From Gnetum montanum (taxonomy: Eukaryota > Streptophyta > Gnetopsida > Gnetales > Gnetaceae), in contig MNCI01009412.1 of the NCBI GenBank assembly GCA_015680685.1, positions 360,299 through 424,298 on the forward strand: DNA of 64,000 nucleotides, in the 5' to 3' direction. Positions within the stretch are counted from its first letter, which is position 1, and the number at the start of each line of letters is the position of its first letter. Below, one piece after another: positions 45,896 to 58,443 of the stretch. Made by a program: the position numbers and the translations under genes. The notes beneath the pieces were generated by a model that was given only the letters and a program-made list of their open reading frames with translations, did no database searches and was not told the origin of the DNA.

Positions 45896-47226
45896 CAGCA
45901 CCACATCAATGACAAAGTAAGGTAGGAAAGAGTCATCTATGACTATAAACTAGCATAGCAAGTTCGCTATGACTATAAACTTAGCACAACAAGTCAGCTA
46001 TGACTATAAATTAGCATAGAAAGTCTACTATGACTATAAACTAGCACAATGCATCTGTTACAATGCTAAATTGACATAGCACACCCTTGGGCCATGACAC
46101 TAAAAACTGGCATTCACAACATAGTTTGTTATGACTATAAATTAGCATAGCTTATCCTTACATCATGACATTAAATTAGCACAACATCCACCATCTGCTT
46201 TGATGTTAAACTAGCACATAGAAGTCTTCTAGGACTATAAACTAGGACATCATAGTATACCAGGACCTTGAACTGGGTTCACAGTTTGCTAGGATCCTAA
46301 GCTAGCACAACATGTAGTCTACTAGGACCTTAAACTGGGTTCGCAGTTCAACATGCATGGCTCAACACACATAGTTTCATGGACAAGTGAGCATAAATAC
46401 TTTTAATCATTCATTATCTACCTACACCTCATGGGTAGGGTAGGTCAGGGCATTGTAGTCCTAGAACAAAGCTCACGTTGTCAACAGAGGGCTCTAGAAC
46501 ATTTGTAATGTTACCATCCTTGACGTTTTTTTGATCCTTTGGAGATGCCCTCAAGCATTTTGTTGACCTTGTAGAGCTACCACCACCATCACCATTAGTA
46601 CCACCCTTAGGCTATGTTGACAACATCACCATTCTTGGGTGTTTCATTATTGGTTAGAGCTCTGACCATCAATACCACCCATTGGACTACCAGTAGTAAT
46701 TTGGCCTAGCCATCTTGCTACCATCCTTTAGCCCTCACCATTTTCAAGATTCAGAAGCATGTTCAATTTCTTAGCTCTCTATCATTTTGTTGGATTTTTG
46801 AGCTCCTATCCTTGGTGTGGAGTCTCAAGAACCTACATCGCCATTATCCTTAGCCAAATTGCTAGCCTCCTTGAGGTGCTCACTTCCAGTGTTATTGTTA
46901 GAGCTTTTGTAGCCTTCTAGCTCCTACACCTACACTAGCATTCCTACTTTGGCACTACAATCTCTTGCAATTTGTTTAATAGTCATAGCACTTGCAATGC
47001 CCTTGCAACTAGTAGGTTTTTCTTATTTTATGTTGTGTGGTTTTTTTCTTATTTTCTCTACATTGTGTTTGCAGAACGAGACCCTATAGGTGGTCGTTTA
47101 GGGCATGATTCATTACAATGGCCATTCATCACATTTCTCCAATGTGCTTGGTTGGACTCACCAAGCCATGTCTACTATGGTGTTTCGGTTTCTTTGTTAA
47201 CGTCTCTTGGGCCATTCCTCTAGAAG
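45896..47226 (+). other. 3' non-coding region of element E with interspersed motif
   Basis: No gene. 45935-46360 has about a dozen copies of GACTATAAACTAGCACAAC-like sequence, each followed by a variable spacer. 46440-46980 is Pro/Thr-codon-like low-complexity sequence without a recognisable product. The region closes with the PPT. Confidence 0.6.
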
Positions 47227-47244
47227 TCAACAAAGAGGGGCCAA
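47227..47244 (+). other. Polypurine tract of element E
   Basis: TCAACAAAGAGGGGCCAA sits directly before the LTR start TGAAACACC. Equivalent tracts are at 29962-29978 (J) and 34620-34605 (D, minus strand). Confidence 0.75.
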
Positions 47245-48700
47245 TGAAACACCACCAAATTTAGGTGACAACACCTCATCAGCAAATTTTTCTAACTGTC
47301 AACAGGAGATAAATTTTTTCTAAGTTTTTGGCCCATGCTTGCACTACTGGAACTATCCCCTAGAGCATAGTTAGCATAACATGTAGCTTAGAGCCAGATT
47401 TGCAAAATTTTCCAAGTGTTGACAATAGTTACAAATTTTTTTGAAGTGTTATGTTATGCTTCCATTCTCCCTCCTACACTCTAGAGCATAGACAATGTAG
47501 CATGCACTTTAGTGGCCAGTTTGCTTAAGTGTCAAGCTAGGAGCTATCATGCTAGTTTAGAATGGAGGAAGTAGTTTGGTAGATTTTCTAACTTCTTTGG
47601 CTACCCTTCCTGCTATGCTTTAGAGCATAGCTAGCATAGCATGGATGAGGACTACAAGTTTTACCAATTTTTTCTAAGTGTCAATGTTATGCTTTTACTT
47701 TTCCTAGTATGCTCTAGAGTGTAGCTAGCACTACACTTTAATTTTTGCAGAATTTTCCTAACTGTTGGGCTATGGTCCATAGCGTAGCTAGCATAGCAAT
47801 GCAGGACAACCTCCAAAAGCTTCTAGAACTTAGCACAGGCCTCCATCTTGGCTCTAGTAGTTCTCTAGCAAGCAATATTAGCAACTTGAATTTCGTTTGC
47901 ACCCCTTATTTATCCAAAAATTATACTTATGCTTGACTCCACTTGAAAGAGGGGAGGGCATAGTCCCAAAGTGTAGCCTCCAAAATGCACTATTTTGCAC
48001 TATTTGTAGGTACATTGTGGTCTTTTCAACTCTAGCACATGCAGTCTTGGTAATGTAGTCATAGTTTGGCGATCTCTTGGGGTTCATTAGAGCACACTAG
48101 AGTGTAGCACCAATTACTTCAGTGGAAGCATAGTTGGGTCTAGCATAGCCTCAACTACTCCATTTTCCATGTGGCATCTGATCCACAGTTTACATCAACC
48201 CTAACCCTATAAATACCCTTGCATTTTACACTTTAGGAGTTGGAATTTTGAAATGATTTGTTTGCATTTTCATTCAGTAGTTGGCATCTTGGTATTGGCA
48301 CCCTTGCACCTGAATATCCTTAGCATCTTGAAAAAACTTTGGGACACCACTGGACATTTTTACACACCATTGTATACTACCCATTACATCATCGAATACT
48401 ATAGCCCATAGGGCATTACGGTAGCCAACCTAGTAGGCACAAACTTCATGGTGGACATCAGTATCATAGCTTGGATACCCAAGATACTATGACTATGTTG
48501 CCTACTATGCCTATTTGTACACAACATACCTCCTCACCTCTCCTTTATAATTTCTATGCTCCCCCAATTTGGGGTGGTGCCATTCTCTCTCTCTTTTAAG
48601 CTCCATTGCATTTTCAATCATTTTTCTTTGGAATTTAGCATCACACTCACATTTTTTTCTATTTTACACATATTCACACATTTGCACCATTGTTCTTGCA
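47245..48700 (+). repeat. 3' LTR of element E
   Basis: It starts TGAAACACCACCAAATTTAG. The U3 (47280-47790) contains about five ~100-bp units, each with AAATTTTTCTAAsTGT and a palindromic TGCTCTAGAGCATAG followed by CTAGCATAGCA. TATA is at 48209-48216. The D-like block CCCCAATTTGGGG is at about 48570. The right end is estimated and could lie anywhere between about 48640 and 48740. Confidence 0.65.
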
Positions 48701-48919
48701 CTGGGAAACCCCACTATGCTTAGGCTTAGTTGACCTTAGTATCACTAAAAATACTATGTGAACCCCTAGCACTTGTTCATTAAAACACTCCATAAGTCTT
48801 GGTTCTATTGACAAGATTGTCCTAGATGCTCTACCTTTGTTTTCCCCCTCCAACAATGACCCTTTAGAAGGGTGTGGGGTTATTGTTGTACCATGGATGT
48901 GGACCCCTGAGCATGATCA

Positions 48920-51900
48920 TTCTAGCCACCAACATTTTTGGTTGCCACAAGTAGGATTATCACTGCATGGATAGACTCATTAGCTAGGATATCGTTATTC
49001 ATAGAAATAAAAGTTAGAATCTTAACTAGGACTTCATGATGGGAAGTGGAGGACATAACAAAATTATATAAGCTTAATAAATTATTCTTCAATTTTAATG
49101 AAAGCATAACCTCTTGCATGAAGGAGAGGAAGTATTTATCATTGTTCACAATCTTGCTAGTTTTATTGGCCTTGAACTCCTTCATTCTATGTAAGATTTT
49201 AACATCATTTTTTAATAGTTGTTATTTAGCCCTTTTTCCTTCTCTTGTTTTTAATTTCCCTTTCTGGGTTGGCTGGTAGATTTGATTTAAGCATTGGATT
49301 CCATTAGTATGGCTAAGATTGGGGTAGGCTTTGGTGGACCTACTTCCTTCTATACCTTTGATTGGTTGGTGTCCATAGCTTTAGGAATAGGATCTAGTTC
49401 CTTATGTTGGTATGGAGGTGATTTCTTGTTATTTTTTTAGGAAGATATTGAGGCATTAGATACCATGGAAGGACGTTGATCAACATGGATCATGGGCTTA
49501 TTAGCAGAGGGAGGGAGCGCACTAATGATGAATGATTCTTTGGAAGGCCCTTGTGGTAGTATCTTTATGACAAAAGAAGTCCTTAAACTTGTAGAGGTTA
49601 AAATCCTCTTATCACAAGGGGGTACTTGAACCACAAATGACTACTTGATAGGTTTATGTTTATCATGTATGTTGTAGATTATGATCATGAATTAGTGATT
49701 ATCCATGTTGAGAGGATCTTTGTATACATGCATTCACTAAATTTAGGGCCTAACCTTGTTAGATGCATCTAGAATTAACTTTCAACTATCAATCATTTTT
49801 TGCAGATTATCTTTTAGAGTAATGAAGAAATTTTTATCACGGCCAAGAAGTTGGTGATAGTGATAGAAAAATTCTAACTTGAAGTATTTAGGCATAGGAG
49901 GGTTATCATTTATGGCTGTACTGGGATCTTTAGTGATCTCACATATGAAATCATACCTCTTATAAGCATTCCTAGATAGTTTCTTGTATTGAATGCAACC
50001 ATTCTTGAGTGGCTAATCAAGAAGCTCAGATGCTTTCATAGAAATCTTGATATACTTAGATCTATATTTTTTCTTAATGTTAAGCTTTGGCAGGTTAGAC
50101 ATGGAAGCACCTAATGTTGATGGCTATGGAGTAGTGATATGGGCCTTAGGTAACATGGTCTTTGGTCTTTGGGTGGGTTTGGATTCTTAGCCATAGTGGT
50201 CAAGGCTACATATGCTTTTTTTCCTTTATTCATATCCCATTTGTTATGTTGATTCTTATAGGTTACATACCTAGGATCATTATTAGCTTCCACTACATCT
50301 TATATGTTGTTAACTTGGGAAAAGGCTTGGCTTAGGGATTGGGGGTATAAATAATTGATCTTGGACTTGATAAAATCATTAATTGCCCCCTTGAAGATGG
50401 CTAAGAGGTATGTTTTAAATATGGGTTTAGGTATCTTGTTAACATGAAAATCCATCTTTTTATGAATTTTTGGATGGGCTCAACGAGCATCTATTTTACT
50501 TTCATGAGTTGATCAAGATTTTTTTTTAGAGTTTTAAGTTGTACTTGAAATAACTACAAAATTAATTTATCATGTCATCTAAGGAAGAGATATATCCTCT
50601 TGGTAGTGCTTGATACTAGTCAAGAGATTTTCTAGTTAAGGATATAGGGAAGATGTGCACCACAATGTGTGGCAAAGCCTATAGTAATAAGCATTACAAA
50701 AAAAACGTAATTAGATGCACATTGGAATGACCTTTACCATTATATTTGATGAAGTGAGGGATAGTTATACATAAGATAATAGTTATTTGTAGGACATTGG
50801 GGCTTATTGGGTCATCTTAGTAAAAGTCCATGACTTTTACCAATTCAATGGTGCTAGCATCAAGCTTTTTAGCTTGTTGATTAGGCTTTGGATTAGATAG
50901 AAAGCCTGATCTAGGATCTAAGATGTTCATGTAGGTTGTACAGGTTGCACAACTTTCTTTATGAGTGGTGGAGTAACTTGAAGCTAGGAAATAGGTCTTT
51001 GACACCATGCAAAAATGCCTTGTTATCATTATTATAGAAGAATTAAACAGGGAAAATGATGTCTATGTAGGGATTTGTGGGATAAAGAAAATAAAGGGTA
51101 TGCAAGAGGTTTGTGGGTTTTGATATCCCAAAGAAGGGTGTACTAAAATGAGAATGAAGGAGGTATGGAAAGTACACTAGGTAGTGGTTGCATGGAATAG
51201 TATTTCATGGCAAATGGGAGAGATGTAAACATGTAGGAAACTAGTTGTGAACTTTTTCCAAAGATGGTAGGAGGTGTTACTTTTGTATTATACAAGGGGT
51301 TAATCATAAAGTTAGGATTGTATGTATGCAAATTTTCCTCCCCTTGGGCCTGCTCCTTATAATAAGCATCAAGTACCTCTTAATCATCCTAATCACACTT
51401 TAGGCTATACTTCTCACTTGCTACAATTTCCTTATCATTATCTACTAGCTAGGCTAGCATGTGAATGTAAGCTTTGGAGAGCTCTATCTTGTCATATAGG
51501 GAAGGAATATATTCCTTTTCATTCTTGTGGATAATCTCAAATTCATTCTTGGAGTTGAAGTCTTGATGTGGAATATTAAGACCATCTTGGATCTTCATGT
51601 AGATGAAGTTACAATACTTTTGGGTAAGAGTAGGATGCACTTGCTCATATCCTAAGCGCATAAGGTACTTTTTGCACTTCATCATAGTAGGATCCTTATG
51701 GTCATAGATGTAGGTAGCCAACTAGTTCATAGCAATAATGATGATATGGTGTGGTAGGATAGTAGAGGAAAGAGGCATAAAAAATAGTGAACAAATTAAT
51801 TGCTCAAGGTGTTAAATATTTCTATGATCATTAATGTTTTACATAAGATACAAACTTGTAGTATGTAAGACTCATATCATGTAAGGATATAACATGTGAG

Positions 51901-52541
51901 GATCCTAGCATGTGAGGCTTCTTATAGCATGAGAAAGCTTGTAGTTTGTGAGGATATAGCTTGTAGGGCTATAGCATATGAAGGTTGTAGCCTATAGCTT
52001 GTGGAGCTATAGCATATGAAGCCTATGAAGCTATAGCTTCTGAAACTATAGTGTGGAATGAATAAGGTTTAAATGCACTACAACAGTAAAAGTAAGTAAT
52101 TTTTTAAAATTTTGTTTAAAATGTTTCTAGCATATTTAAATGAATGGAAACAAGTGATAGAGTATGGAAGGGAAAAGGCCAAAAAGAACAGCAATGTGAA
52201 AATGGTGAAAACAAAGATAGCAGTATGCACTACAACTATAAAGCTAGTGTAGGGAAATATGATATTGCAATGCACTACACTATAAAAAATTAATTTTTTC
52301 TTTGGTTATAAACTACACGGAATTAATGCAACATTGTATGTTGTGACTGCAATATTAATAGTAAAAACTATTGTAAATAAATTTGATTATTAGCCACATA
52401 GTGGGTCTTCAAAAAATCCAAAATGAATTTTTTTTTGACCAAATGAGCTCATAGGCTAAGGGAGATACAACCAAGAAATGTTTTTGCAACAAGTTTTTAT
52501 TGAAGAATTTATGAGGAGGCATTCCTTCTAGCACCAAAAGC
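48920..52541 (-). mobile_element. Element F: gag region and PBS of a D-related element
   Basis: Minus strand. PBS-like TGGTGCTAGAAGGAAT at 52534-52519, leader, then gag collinear with D. 51721-51449 carries LTQKYCNFIYMKIQDGLNIPHQ (D: LSHEQYNFFCAKIQVGLP). About 50340-50290 has YVTYKNQHN, and 49634-49437 has VPPCDKRILTSTSLRTSFVI (D: VPPNKAKVLAASTSKRPSFI). Sequence homologous to D stops at about 48920, just before the protease. It is strongly degenerate and more AT-rich than D. Confidence 0.7.
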
Positions 52542-53640
52542 TATAATGAAGGAAAATACTAGTGTTAGAAAATTGAAACATCTCATCCAAAATAGTTTAA
52601 CTCATACATCCGAAAGCCCAAAAAAAGATATGAAGAATCCTAAATGGTATTGTAGATGGCTCAAGTATGGACCTTTTGCTGTGTCAAAATGTTAAGTAAA
52701 ATGGAGACAAAGGTTGTATGTATGGTTGTGTGGTTCTTGTGTTTTTAGGACAACATACTTGGGAAATAAGATGAGATAAAGCCTATATTGATGATAAGGA
52801 ATGACCTAGTTTAGAGCTTAAAGGAGAAGGTCATCCACAAGGTATTAAGCAAATATGCATGAATTCAAGAACATGGACAAGGACAAAATAACTCATAAGC
52901 AAAGTCGTCATTATTGAAGCATGCAAAAATGAAAGACTATGAATAAGGAATGAAGAATTCATCATGTAAAGGAAGGTGAAGAAAGACATCTCCAAGAAAT
53001 AGCAGACGTATTTTATTAGGTAAAGACATCTTCACCAAACAAAGATGTATTCCTAGAATAGAGAGCTATTTTAGAAAGACATCTTTCCTTAGACAAAGAC
53101 ATGTTTCTAGAATGGAGATAAATACACAAATAAGTCTTAGGCATGAAGAAGATGTCTTCCATGAGCATTAGCTATAGTTAGCTAGTTGTTGCATAAGTTC
53201 CAAGATGGATTTGGAAACATGCTAACTCTAAGAAGACATTACTCTTATTGGAAATTGTACAAGATCTTATACAATCATTGTAATCACTATTACTCATCAT
53301 TTTATTATCATTTTTCCATTATAAAGTGTGTTGTACCTAAAATTCCAAGGATTAATAAACTAAGTTGCATTCATCCATTGTAATTTTTATTCTCCCTTGG
53401 ATCCTATGTGGTTGATGTGCTTCTTCCAGGAAGGCATCTTGCTTGAGCTAGTTGGGATCTTTTGGGATTGAGTGCTTGGAGTTGTAACACAACACTCCAG
53501 AGTGAAACTTGAAATTGTAAAGGTTGTGAAAGCTTGGAAACCACATTTTATGCCTAACGGGACCTTGCAGCATTGAGTGGTTGGTGCAACATCACAACAC
53601 TTCATAGTAGGACTTAGAGATTGTATAGGTTGTGGTACCC
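52542..53640. other. Probable LTR of element F with 53-kb tandem units; orientation unclear
   Basis: The left edge abuts the F PBS, and its first 150 bp resemble the sense end of the D LTR on the minus strand. Further right, two ~55-bp units starting AAAGACATCTT and containing TTCCTAGAATRGAGA lie at about 53020-53120. 53300-53640 is a separate AT-to-mixed stretch with the repeated ACACAACACT / ACATCACAACACT motif. No gene was recognised. Confidence 0.4.
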
Positions 53641-53649
53641 TTCAAACCA

Positions 53650-55559
53650 AATTTGAGAGAAAAAAAGTATAAAGGTGTGCTTAGAACCTACCCTCCAAGT
53701 GTGAACTACCAAAGTTGTAGAACCATGTTAAATTTGGTGTGTGTGCTTTGTTCAAAGAATTTGAACTTGAGGAACTTATTCATCCCCCCGTTTCTAAGTT
53801 CAAAAATCCACATTATGGACTTGAAAAATATATTACAATTTAATGAATATTGAGGATAAATTATAATAAAATGTGCAAAATGAAAATGCAAAATAAGATC
53901 TAAGAAGATGTAAAATAAAAGAAAAATATAGCTAAATAAAAATGACCACAAATCTTCTATTAAATATAGTAATCAATAAATGACAAAAATGGATGTTTGA
54001 AAAAGAGTATAGATCAAAGCTTTCAAAGGCTAAGAAATTAATACACCTACTATGATCTAGTGTAGATGACATGGTGTGTTCTGTAAAATGTTTACACTCA
54101 TTTCTTGCTTTTATCTACAACATAATAAATGTCTACTTTGGGTTCTATGCTTAGAAATTTGTGCTATCAAAGCTAACAAAAGGCTACAGAAATTTTGCTA
54201 TAAAGCTTTGCTATTTTTGCTGAGTAATCTAGGATGAGATTTCTCAAAAGGGTCTTGAAAGATGCATTAAATTTAGTATTTGTATTTTATGAATTTATTG
54301 TGATGGCATCTACTATAGTTTTGAAGCATTATAGGTTATTCTTGGACTAAGGTGCATCATGTGGGTTTAAAGCCCAAGTATCACATGGCGCCTCACATGC
54401 TACCATATCATGTGGGACTAAGATGTGTAGTGTATAAAATTAAAGCCCAAATGGAATGTGCAACTTGTGGAGCATTTTTAACCTCCACAAGTTGGCATAT
54501 GTGAGATTCACTAGGTATGGAGTAGTTTTAACCCCCACAAGCTAGAATAAATGGAATTTTTAGCGTCTAAACTGCAAATCTCATCAGTTTACATTCAAAA
54601 ATTATTTAAAATTCTACCAATACAAGGCCACATGATAGGATTTTTTCTAGGAAGACAATGCAATTATTTTTACCTTCAAATCTCCACCAAATTACAACAA
54701 AAATCTTGGCTATGAGCTTTCATTTTCTACATGAATTTTCCTTAAGATGTTTCATCATGTAGCCTAAATCTCATGCTGAATATATACATATGCCTAGCTA
54801 TCCAAAAACTAGTTAACTAATGAATAGAAAATAGTCATCATGATCTTCTTTGAAACTTTTCTTTTGAAAGCTCAATCATACTCAATTTTTGTTACAAGTC
54901 CAGCCATCCTTTTGTCTTCTTGATTTAGAGTCTTCTCCTCAACTATGGCCATTCTATTACTTTCTTTAGCTATTCCTTTTTAAATTGGTGTGAGAGAATC
55001 TCCTTTGCTTTTTCTTTTAGACTAGTGTTGTTATTACAAGTTTGAGCTTAGACCTTAATTTTTCGCTTAGTCAAGCTAATCAATACCTTTTGAGATGAAA
55101 ACTTCTCTTCACAAATCTGAATTTTTTATATTTTCTTCATTGCTATCTAGTATCATAATTTCTAAACATTGATTGTAATAATTAGAAATCTAACCATGAA
55201 TAGAGTGCTCATTTATCATAAGAGAAAACTCGTTAGCCAATGATCGTAGGTAAGGATAATTTTATGGAGCTCCATAGTTTGAAGCTTTGTAATATACCCT
55301 TATGACATGCTTAATTTAACATTTATATAAATAATTAATTAAAGGTCTTGTCTTTTTCAATTTTATAGTAATCTAAACATAGAAATTTTTAGCTAATGGG
55401 ACGACTAGTTACACTTCATTATATAAACAAGGTTCTCAAAAATTTCTCACCATCATAACAACTAGCTTTGATGCTTATTAAATCTTTACTAAGATTATTT
55501 ATTAAATTTCAAAACAAACTACTATCTATATATTTATAACCTTTGATTTTCTTCAGTTC
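53650..55559 (-). other. AT-rich region downstream of element H pol
   Basis: No gene. Two phrases recur at 54360-54560 (TTAAAGCCCAA twice; ACCTCCACAAG / ACCCCCACAAG), which may be part of a decayed LTR. The element's 3' LTR boundary could not be recognised. Confidence 0.4.
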
Positions 55560-56848
55560 TATTAGGTATTGAATGATTGCCCAAAGTACTGCTTAAGATG
55601 AATGAAATTAAATGGGAACTTTAGCTCGGTTTCATCCATAATGGATAGCTTATAGGAATTATCTGATAGTTTTTTCTTAATAATGAATGGGCTCACTCAT
55701 TTGGTAGAAACTTTTTTTATGATCATTTCTTCTTAGTGTTCAAAAGAGAATCCAAGTCGCCTACATTGAATGCCCTTTTTAGAGCTTTTCTATCTAACCA
55801 TATTTTGATTCATGATGCATTTATTAATAAACTATCTCTAGATTTATCAATCTAAACCTCTCTTTTGATAAGGAAAGACATTAAACTTCTATCTTTTCAC
55901 TACTATAAAAATTCTGAAGATAATGTTATGATTTGATTTGTAATTCTTGCAACTATTCCATATAGTAGATTATAGCATAAGGCACCAATGGATTTCTTAA
56001 TTTGTATGTGATCTATCTATAAAGCAGACTGTAGGTAATTATGTTAGTTTCTTGAACTCTCTTTCATTGATTATTTTATGTAAGAAATAAGCCTCCTATT
56101 TTTAGTTTCAACTAACCTATTTCTCTAAGAATAATAATTTGATTAGAAGAAAAGAAAAATTGAATTCTGGGAGCCAATCTTATAAATTGTTCAGATTGAA
56201 ATGTAGGACCATTATATGATATCAGTATTTCTAGCATACCAAAATGACTTAGGATATCATATTTAAGAAATTTTATTATATTTGAAGCTAAAATATTCAT
56301 TAGGGGCATTTACTTCTATCCAATTGGTAAAATAATTTTTATGTATAAATATAAACCTATCTAGCTTTTGATGAAGTAATTATTTTGATATAATCTAAAT
56401 CCCACTATTCAAATGGTCTTTCTATAATTAGTGATTTTATAGGAGTACTACCTTTCTTAATTTTTGACCCATGAAGTTGAAATTTGAAATAAAATTGAAT
56501 CTTTGAGCTAATATCTTGATACATGATAGGCCAATAAAATCTATAGTGTAATATGTGCTACATAGTTGATTTGGGTTTATCTTAAGACAATTTTGCATGG
56601 TCATGAAATTGTTCCAACATGAGTTCAATTTGATCATTTCTAACATATTCCAATTGAACTCCTCTAAAATCCTTTCTATAGAGGATTCCATATTTCACCA
56701 TGAACTTATTTCTCTTTTTAAGAAAATATCTCCTTTGACTTATAATTGAATTATTTGGAACTTTTCTTGAAGCAAAGAATTCTAAAATTTCAAAATACCA
56801 ATTTTTATTATTGGAATTTAGTACACAAATTTTAGCTTCTTTGGCCAT
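55560..56848 (-). pseudogene. Integrase of element H
   Basis: Minus strand: a lead-in YFEILEFFASRKVPN, LKKRNKFMVKYGILYRKDFRGVQL, then LMLEQFHD (HHCC region), PFEXWDLDYI (first catalytic Asp), ILISYNGPTFQSEQFI (SDNGPTF type, with Asp to Tyr) and the C-terminal VGDLVLF...KFLPNE, SDNSYKLSIMD-type and FNFIHLKQYFGQ blocks ending near 55560. No additional RNase H lies between the ordinary RNase H and this integrase. Confidence 0.75.
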
Positions 56849-56889
56849 TAATTTGGCTAATCACATTTCTTTAACTATTTTTCATAATT

Positions 56890-57240
56890 CTAATGAAAGT
56901 TAAATCATTGATAGTTAGCGATATAATTTTCTATTTTTAATCCAATTTCATTTTGAGATAGAAATTACTTAACAGTAAGCTCTATTATGATGATATGGAT
57001 TAAATTACTTTCTAAATAATATTTGAAATGCATTAACACCTTAGTTACAGTAATTTCCTACCTTTCTAAACCTGAATATTTTAAATCACAACCTTTAAGC
57101 TAGTAACCAATGAATTTGATTAGTTCATCTTGACCATTTTTCCTCCAAGTTAGAATTGTAGCAATTGAATCACAAGAAGAAAAATCATATAGCCATTAAT
57201 CATCCTTTAATTTAGGTTTAGTTAAACATGAAGCTTCATG
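56890..57240 (-). pseudogene. Ordinary (post-RT) RNase H of element H
   Basis: Minus strand: LTKPKLKDD, DFSSCDSIATILTWRKNGQDELIKFIGY, LKGCDLKYSGLER, VLMHFKYYLESN, and LSQNEIGLKIENYIANYQ. This follows the plant gypsy pattern SDHSIAAVLTQ...GLQGAELKYPAIDKQ...KHFRPYLL. It sits directly after RT and before integrase. Several stops. Confidence 0.7.
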
Positions 57241-57369
57241 GATAATCTTTTTAATTTCTATTGATGCTTTATTTGATTTAGGTAAGTTTTTATAATCTTA
57301 GTAAATCCAAGTATAATCTTCCTTAAAAAATTATTTTTTCAAAGAAGGATCTAAGGGATATTTCATTGG

Positions 57370-57608
57370 TCATGTGTTCAATATTTTGGATAGCTTGGAT
57401 TCTTATGTTATCTAGTGCTATATCTTTTTGACAAATTATATGTCCTAATAAGCTTCTAGACTTTACTTTAAAAATGCTCTTCTTAGGATTTAAAGTAATT
57501 CCATAATCTTGGTATTTGTTGAAAATTTACTAAAGGTGACTAGTATGACCTTATTTTTTCTTTGAGTAAATAATGATATCATCTAGATAAATTGCAATAA
57601 ATTCTCCT
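57370..57608 (-). pseudogene. Reverse transcriptase (C-terminal half) of element H
   Basis: Minus strand, starting at the edge of the gap: GEFIAIYLDDIIIYSKKK contains the YLDD catalytic motif. It is followed by degenerate DYGITLNPKKSIF-type and LLGHIICQK-type blocks. The N-terminal half must lie in the adjacent N run. Confidence 0.75.
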
Positions 57609-58160
57609 NNNNNNNNNNNNNNNNNNNNNNNNNNNNNNNNNNNNNNNNNNNNNNNNNNNNNNNNNNNNNNNNNNNNNNNNNNNNNNNNNNNNNNNNNNNN
57701 NNNNNNNNNNNNNNNNNNNNNNNNNNNNNNNNNNNNNNNNNNNNNNNNNNNNNNNNNNNNNNNNNNNNNNNNNNNNNNNNNNNNNNNNNNNNNNNNNNNN
57801 NNNNNNNNNNNNNNNNNNNNNNNNNNNNNNNNNNNNNNNNNNNNNNNNNNNNNNNNNNNNNNNNNNNNNNNNNNNNNNNNNNNNNNNNNNNNNNNNNNNN
57901 NNNNNNNNNNNNNNNNNNNNNNNNNNNNNNNNNNNNNNNNNNNNNNNNNNNNNNNNNNNNNNNNNNNNNNNNNNNNNNNNNNNNNNNNNNNNNNNNNNNN
58001 NNNNNNNNNNNNNNNNNNNNNNNNNNNNNNNNNNNNNNNNNNNNNNNNNNNNNNNNNNNNNNNNNNNNNNNNNNNNNNNNNNNNNNNNNNNNNNNNNNNN
58101 NNNNNNNNNNNNNNNNNNNNNNNNNNNNNNNNNNNNNNNNNNNNNNNNNNNNNNNNNNNN
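57609..58160. other. Assembly gap (552 N) inside element H pol
   Basis: Reading frames reported across it are artefacts. The missing part should hold the end of the upstream RNase H, a linker and the N-terminal half of RT; that is normally closer to 1 kb, so the true gap may be longer than drawn. Confidence 0.95.
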
Positions 58161-58443
58161 ACAAAGTTGTTTATATGGCCTCAAAAATGAACTTTTTACT
58201 ATACATTCATCATTTATTTGTTCACAAATAAGCTTTAAATATACTATAATTATAATTCTTCTAATCCCTTTCTCCAAAACTATTCTAATTCTAATAGGTA
58301 AGGCTTCATATTGAGCTTTCTTGTTCATATGTGAGAATGATAGATGTATAGCTTTGAAATTTTTCTAAGAATTGTTATTTGTTAATACTATTCTAATCCT
58401 TGCTTGTTTTGAATTACAAGATTCATCAAAATATAGTTTTCAT
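58161..58443 (-). pseudogene. Upstream RNase H-like domain of element H
   Basis: Minus strand, single frame with one TAG: LYFDESCNSKQARIRIVLTN (DGS-type first Asp), FKAIHLSFSHMNKKAQYEAL (the TNNxAEYEAL block, Glu to Gln), IRIVLEKGIRRIIIIVYLKL (the IxVYGDSKL block with Gly-Asp lost, consistent with a 6-base deletion), ICEQINDECIVKSSFLRPYK. This is the archaeal-type RNase H found as a second domain in Tat elements. Here it lies between protease and RT. Confidence 0.65.

Larger units (their letters stand above)
42715..48700 (+). mobile_element. Element E: Tat-like Ty3/gypsy, pol and 3' LTR
   Basis: Plus strand: linker (42810-43160), RT (43190-43800), RNase H (43900-44300), remnant of a second RNase H (44411-44580), integrase (44630-45890), non-coding tail, PPT (47227-47244), 3' LTR from 47245. 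LTR landmarks (TGAAACACCACCAAATTT start; CTATAAATACCCTTG TATA block; CCCCAATTTGGGG) tie it to element D. Gag, PBS and the 5' LTR are missing. Many stops. Confidence 0.85.

Noticed and set aside
48674-48856. Minus-strand 60-aa frame as part of element F protease
   Set aside because: No DSG/ILGR pattern could be found; it falls at the poorly defined E/F boundary.
57579-58328. A 249-aa reading frame on the minus strand
   Set aside because: Most of it is the N run; only its first ~56 residues are real sequence and those belong to the upstream RNase H of element H.
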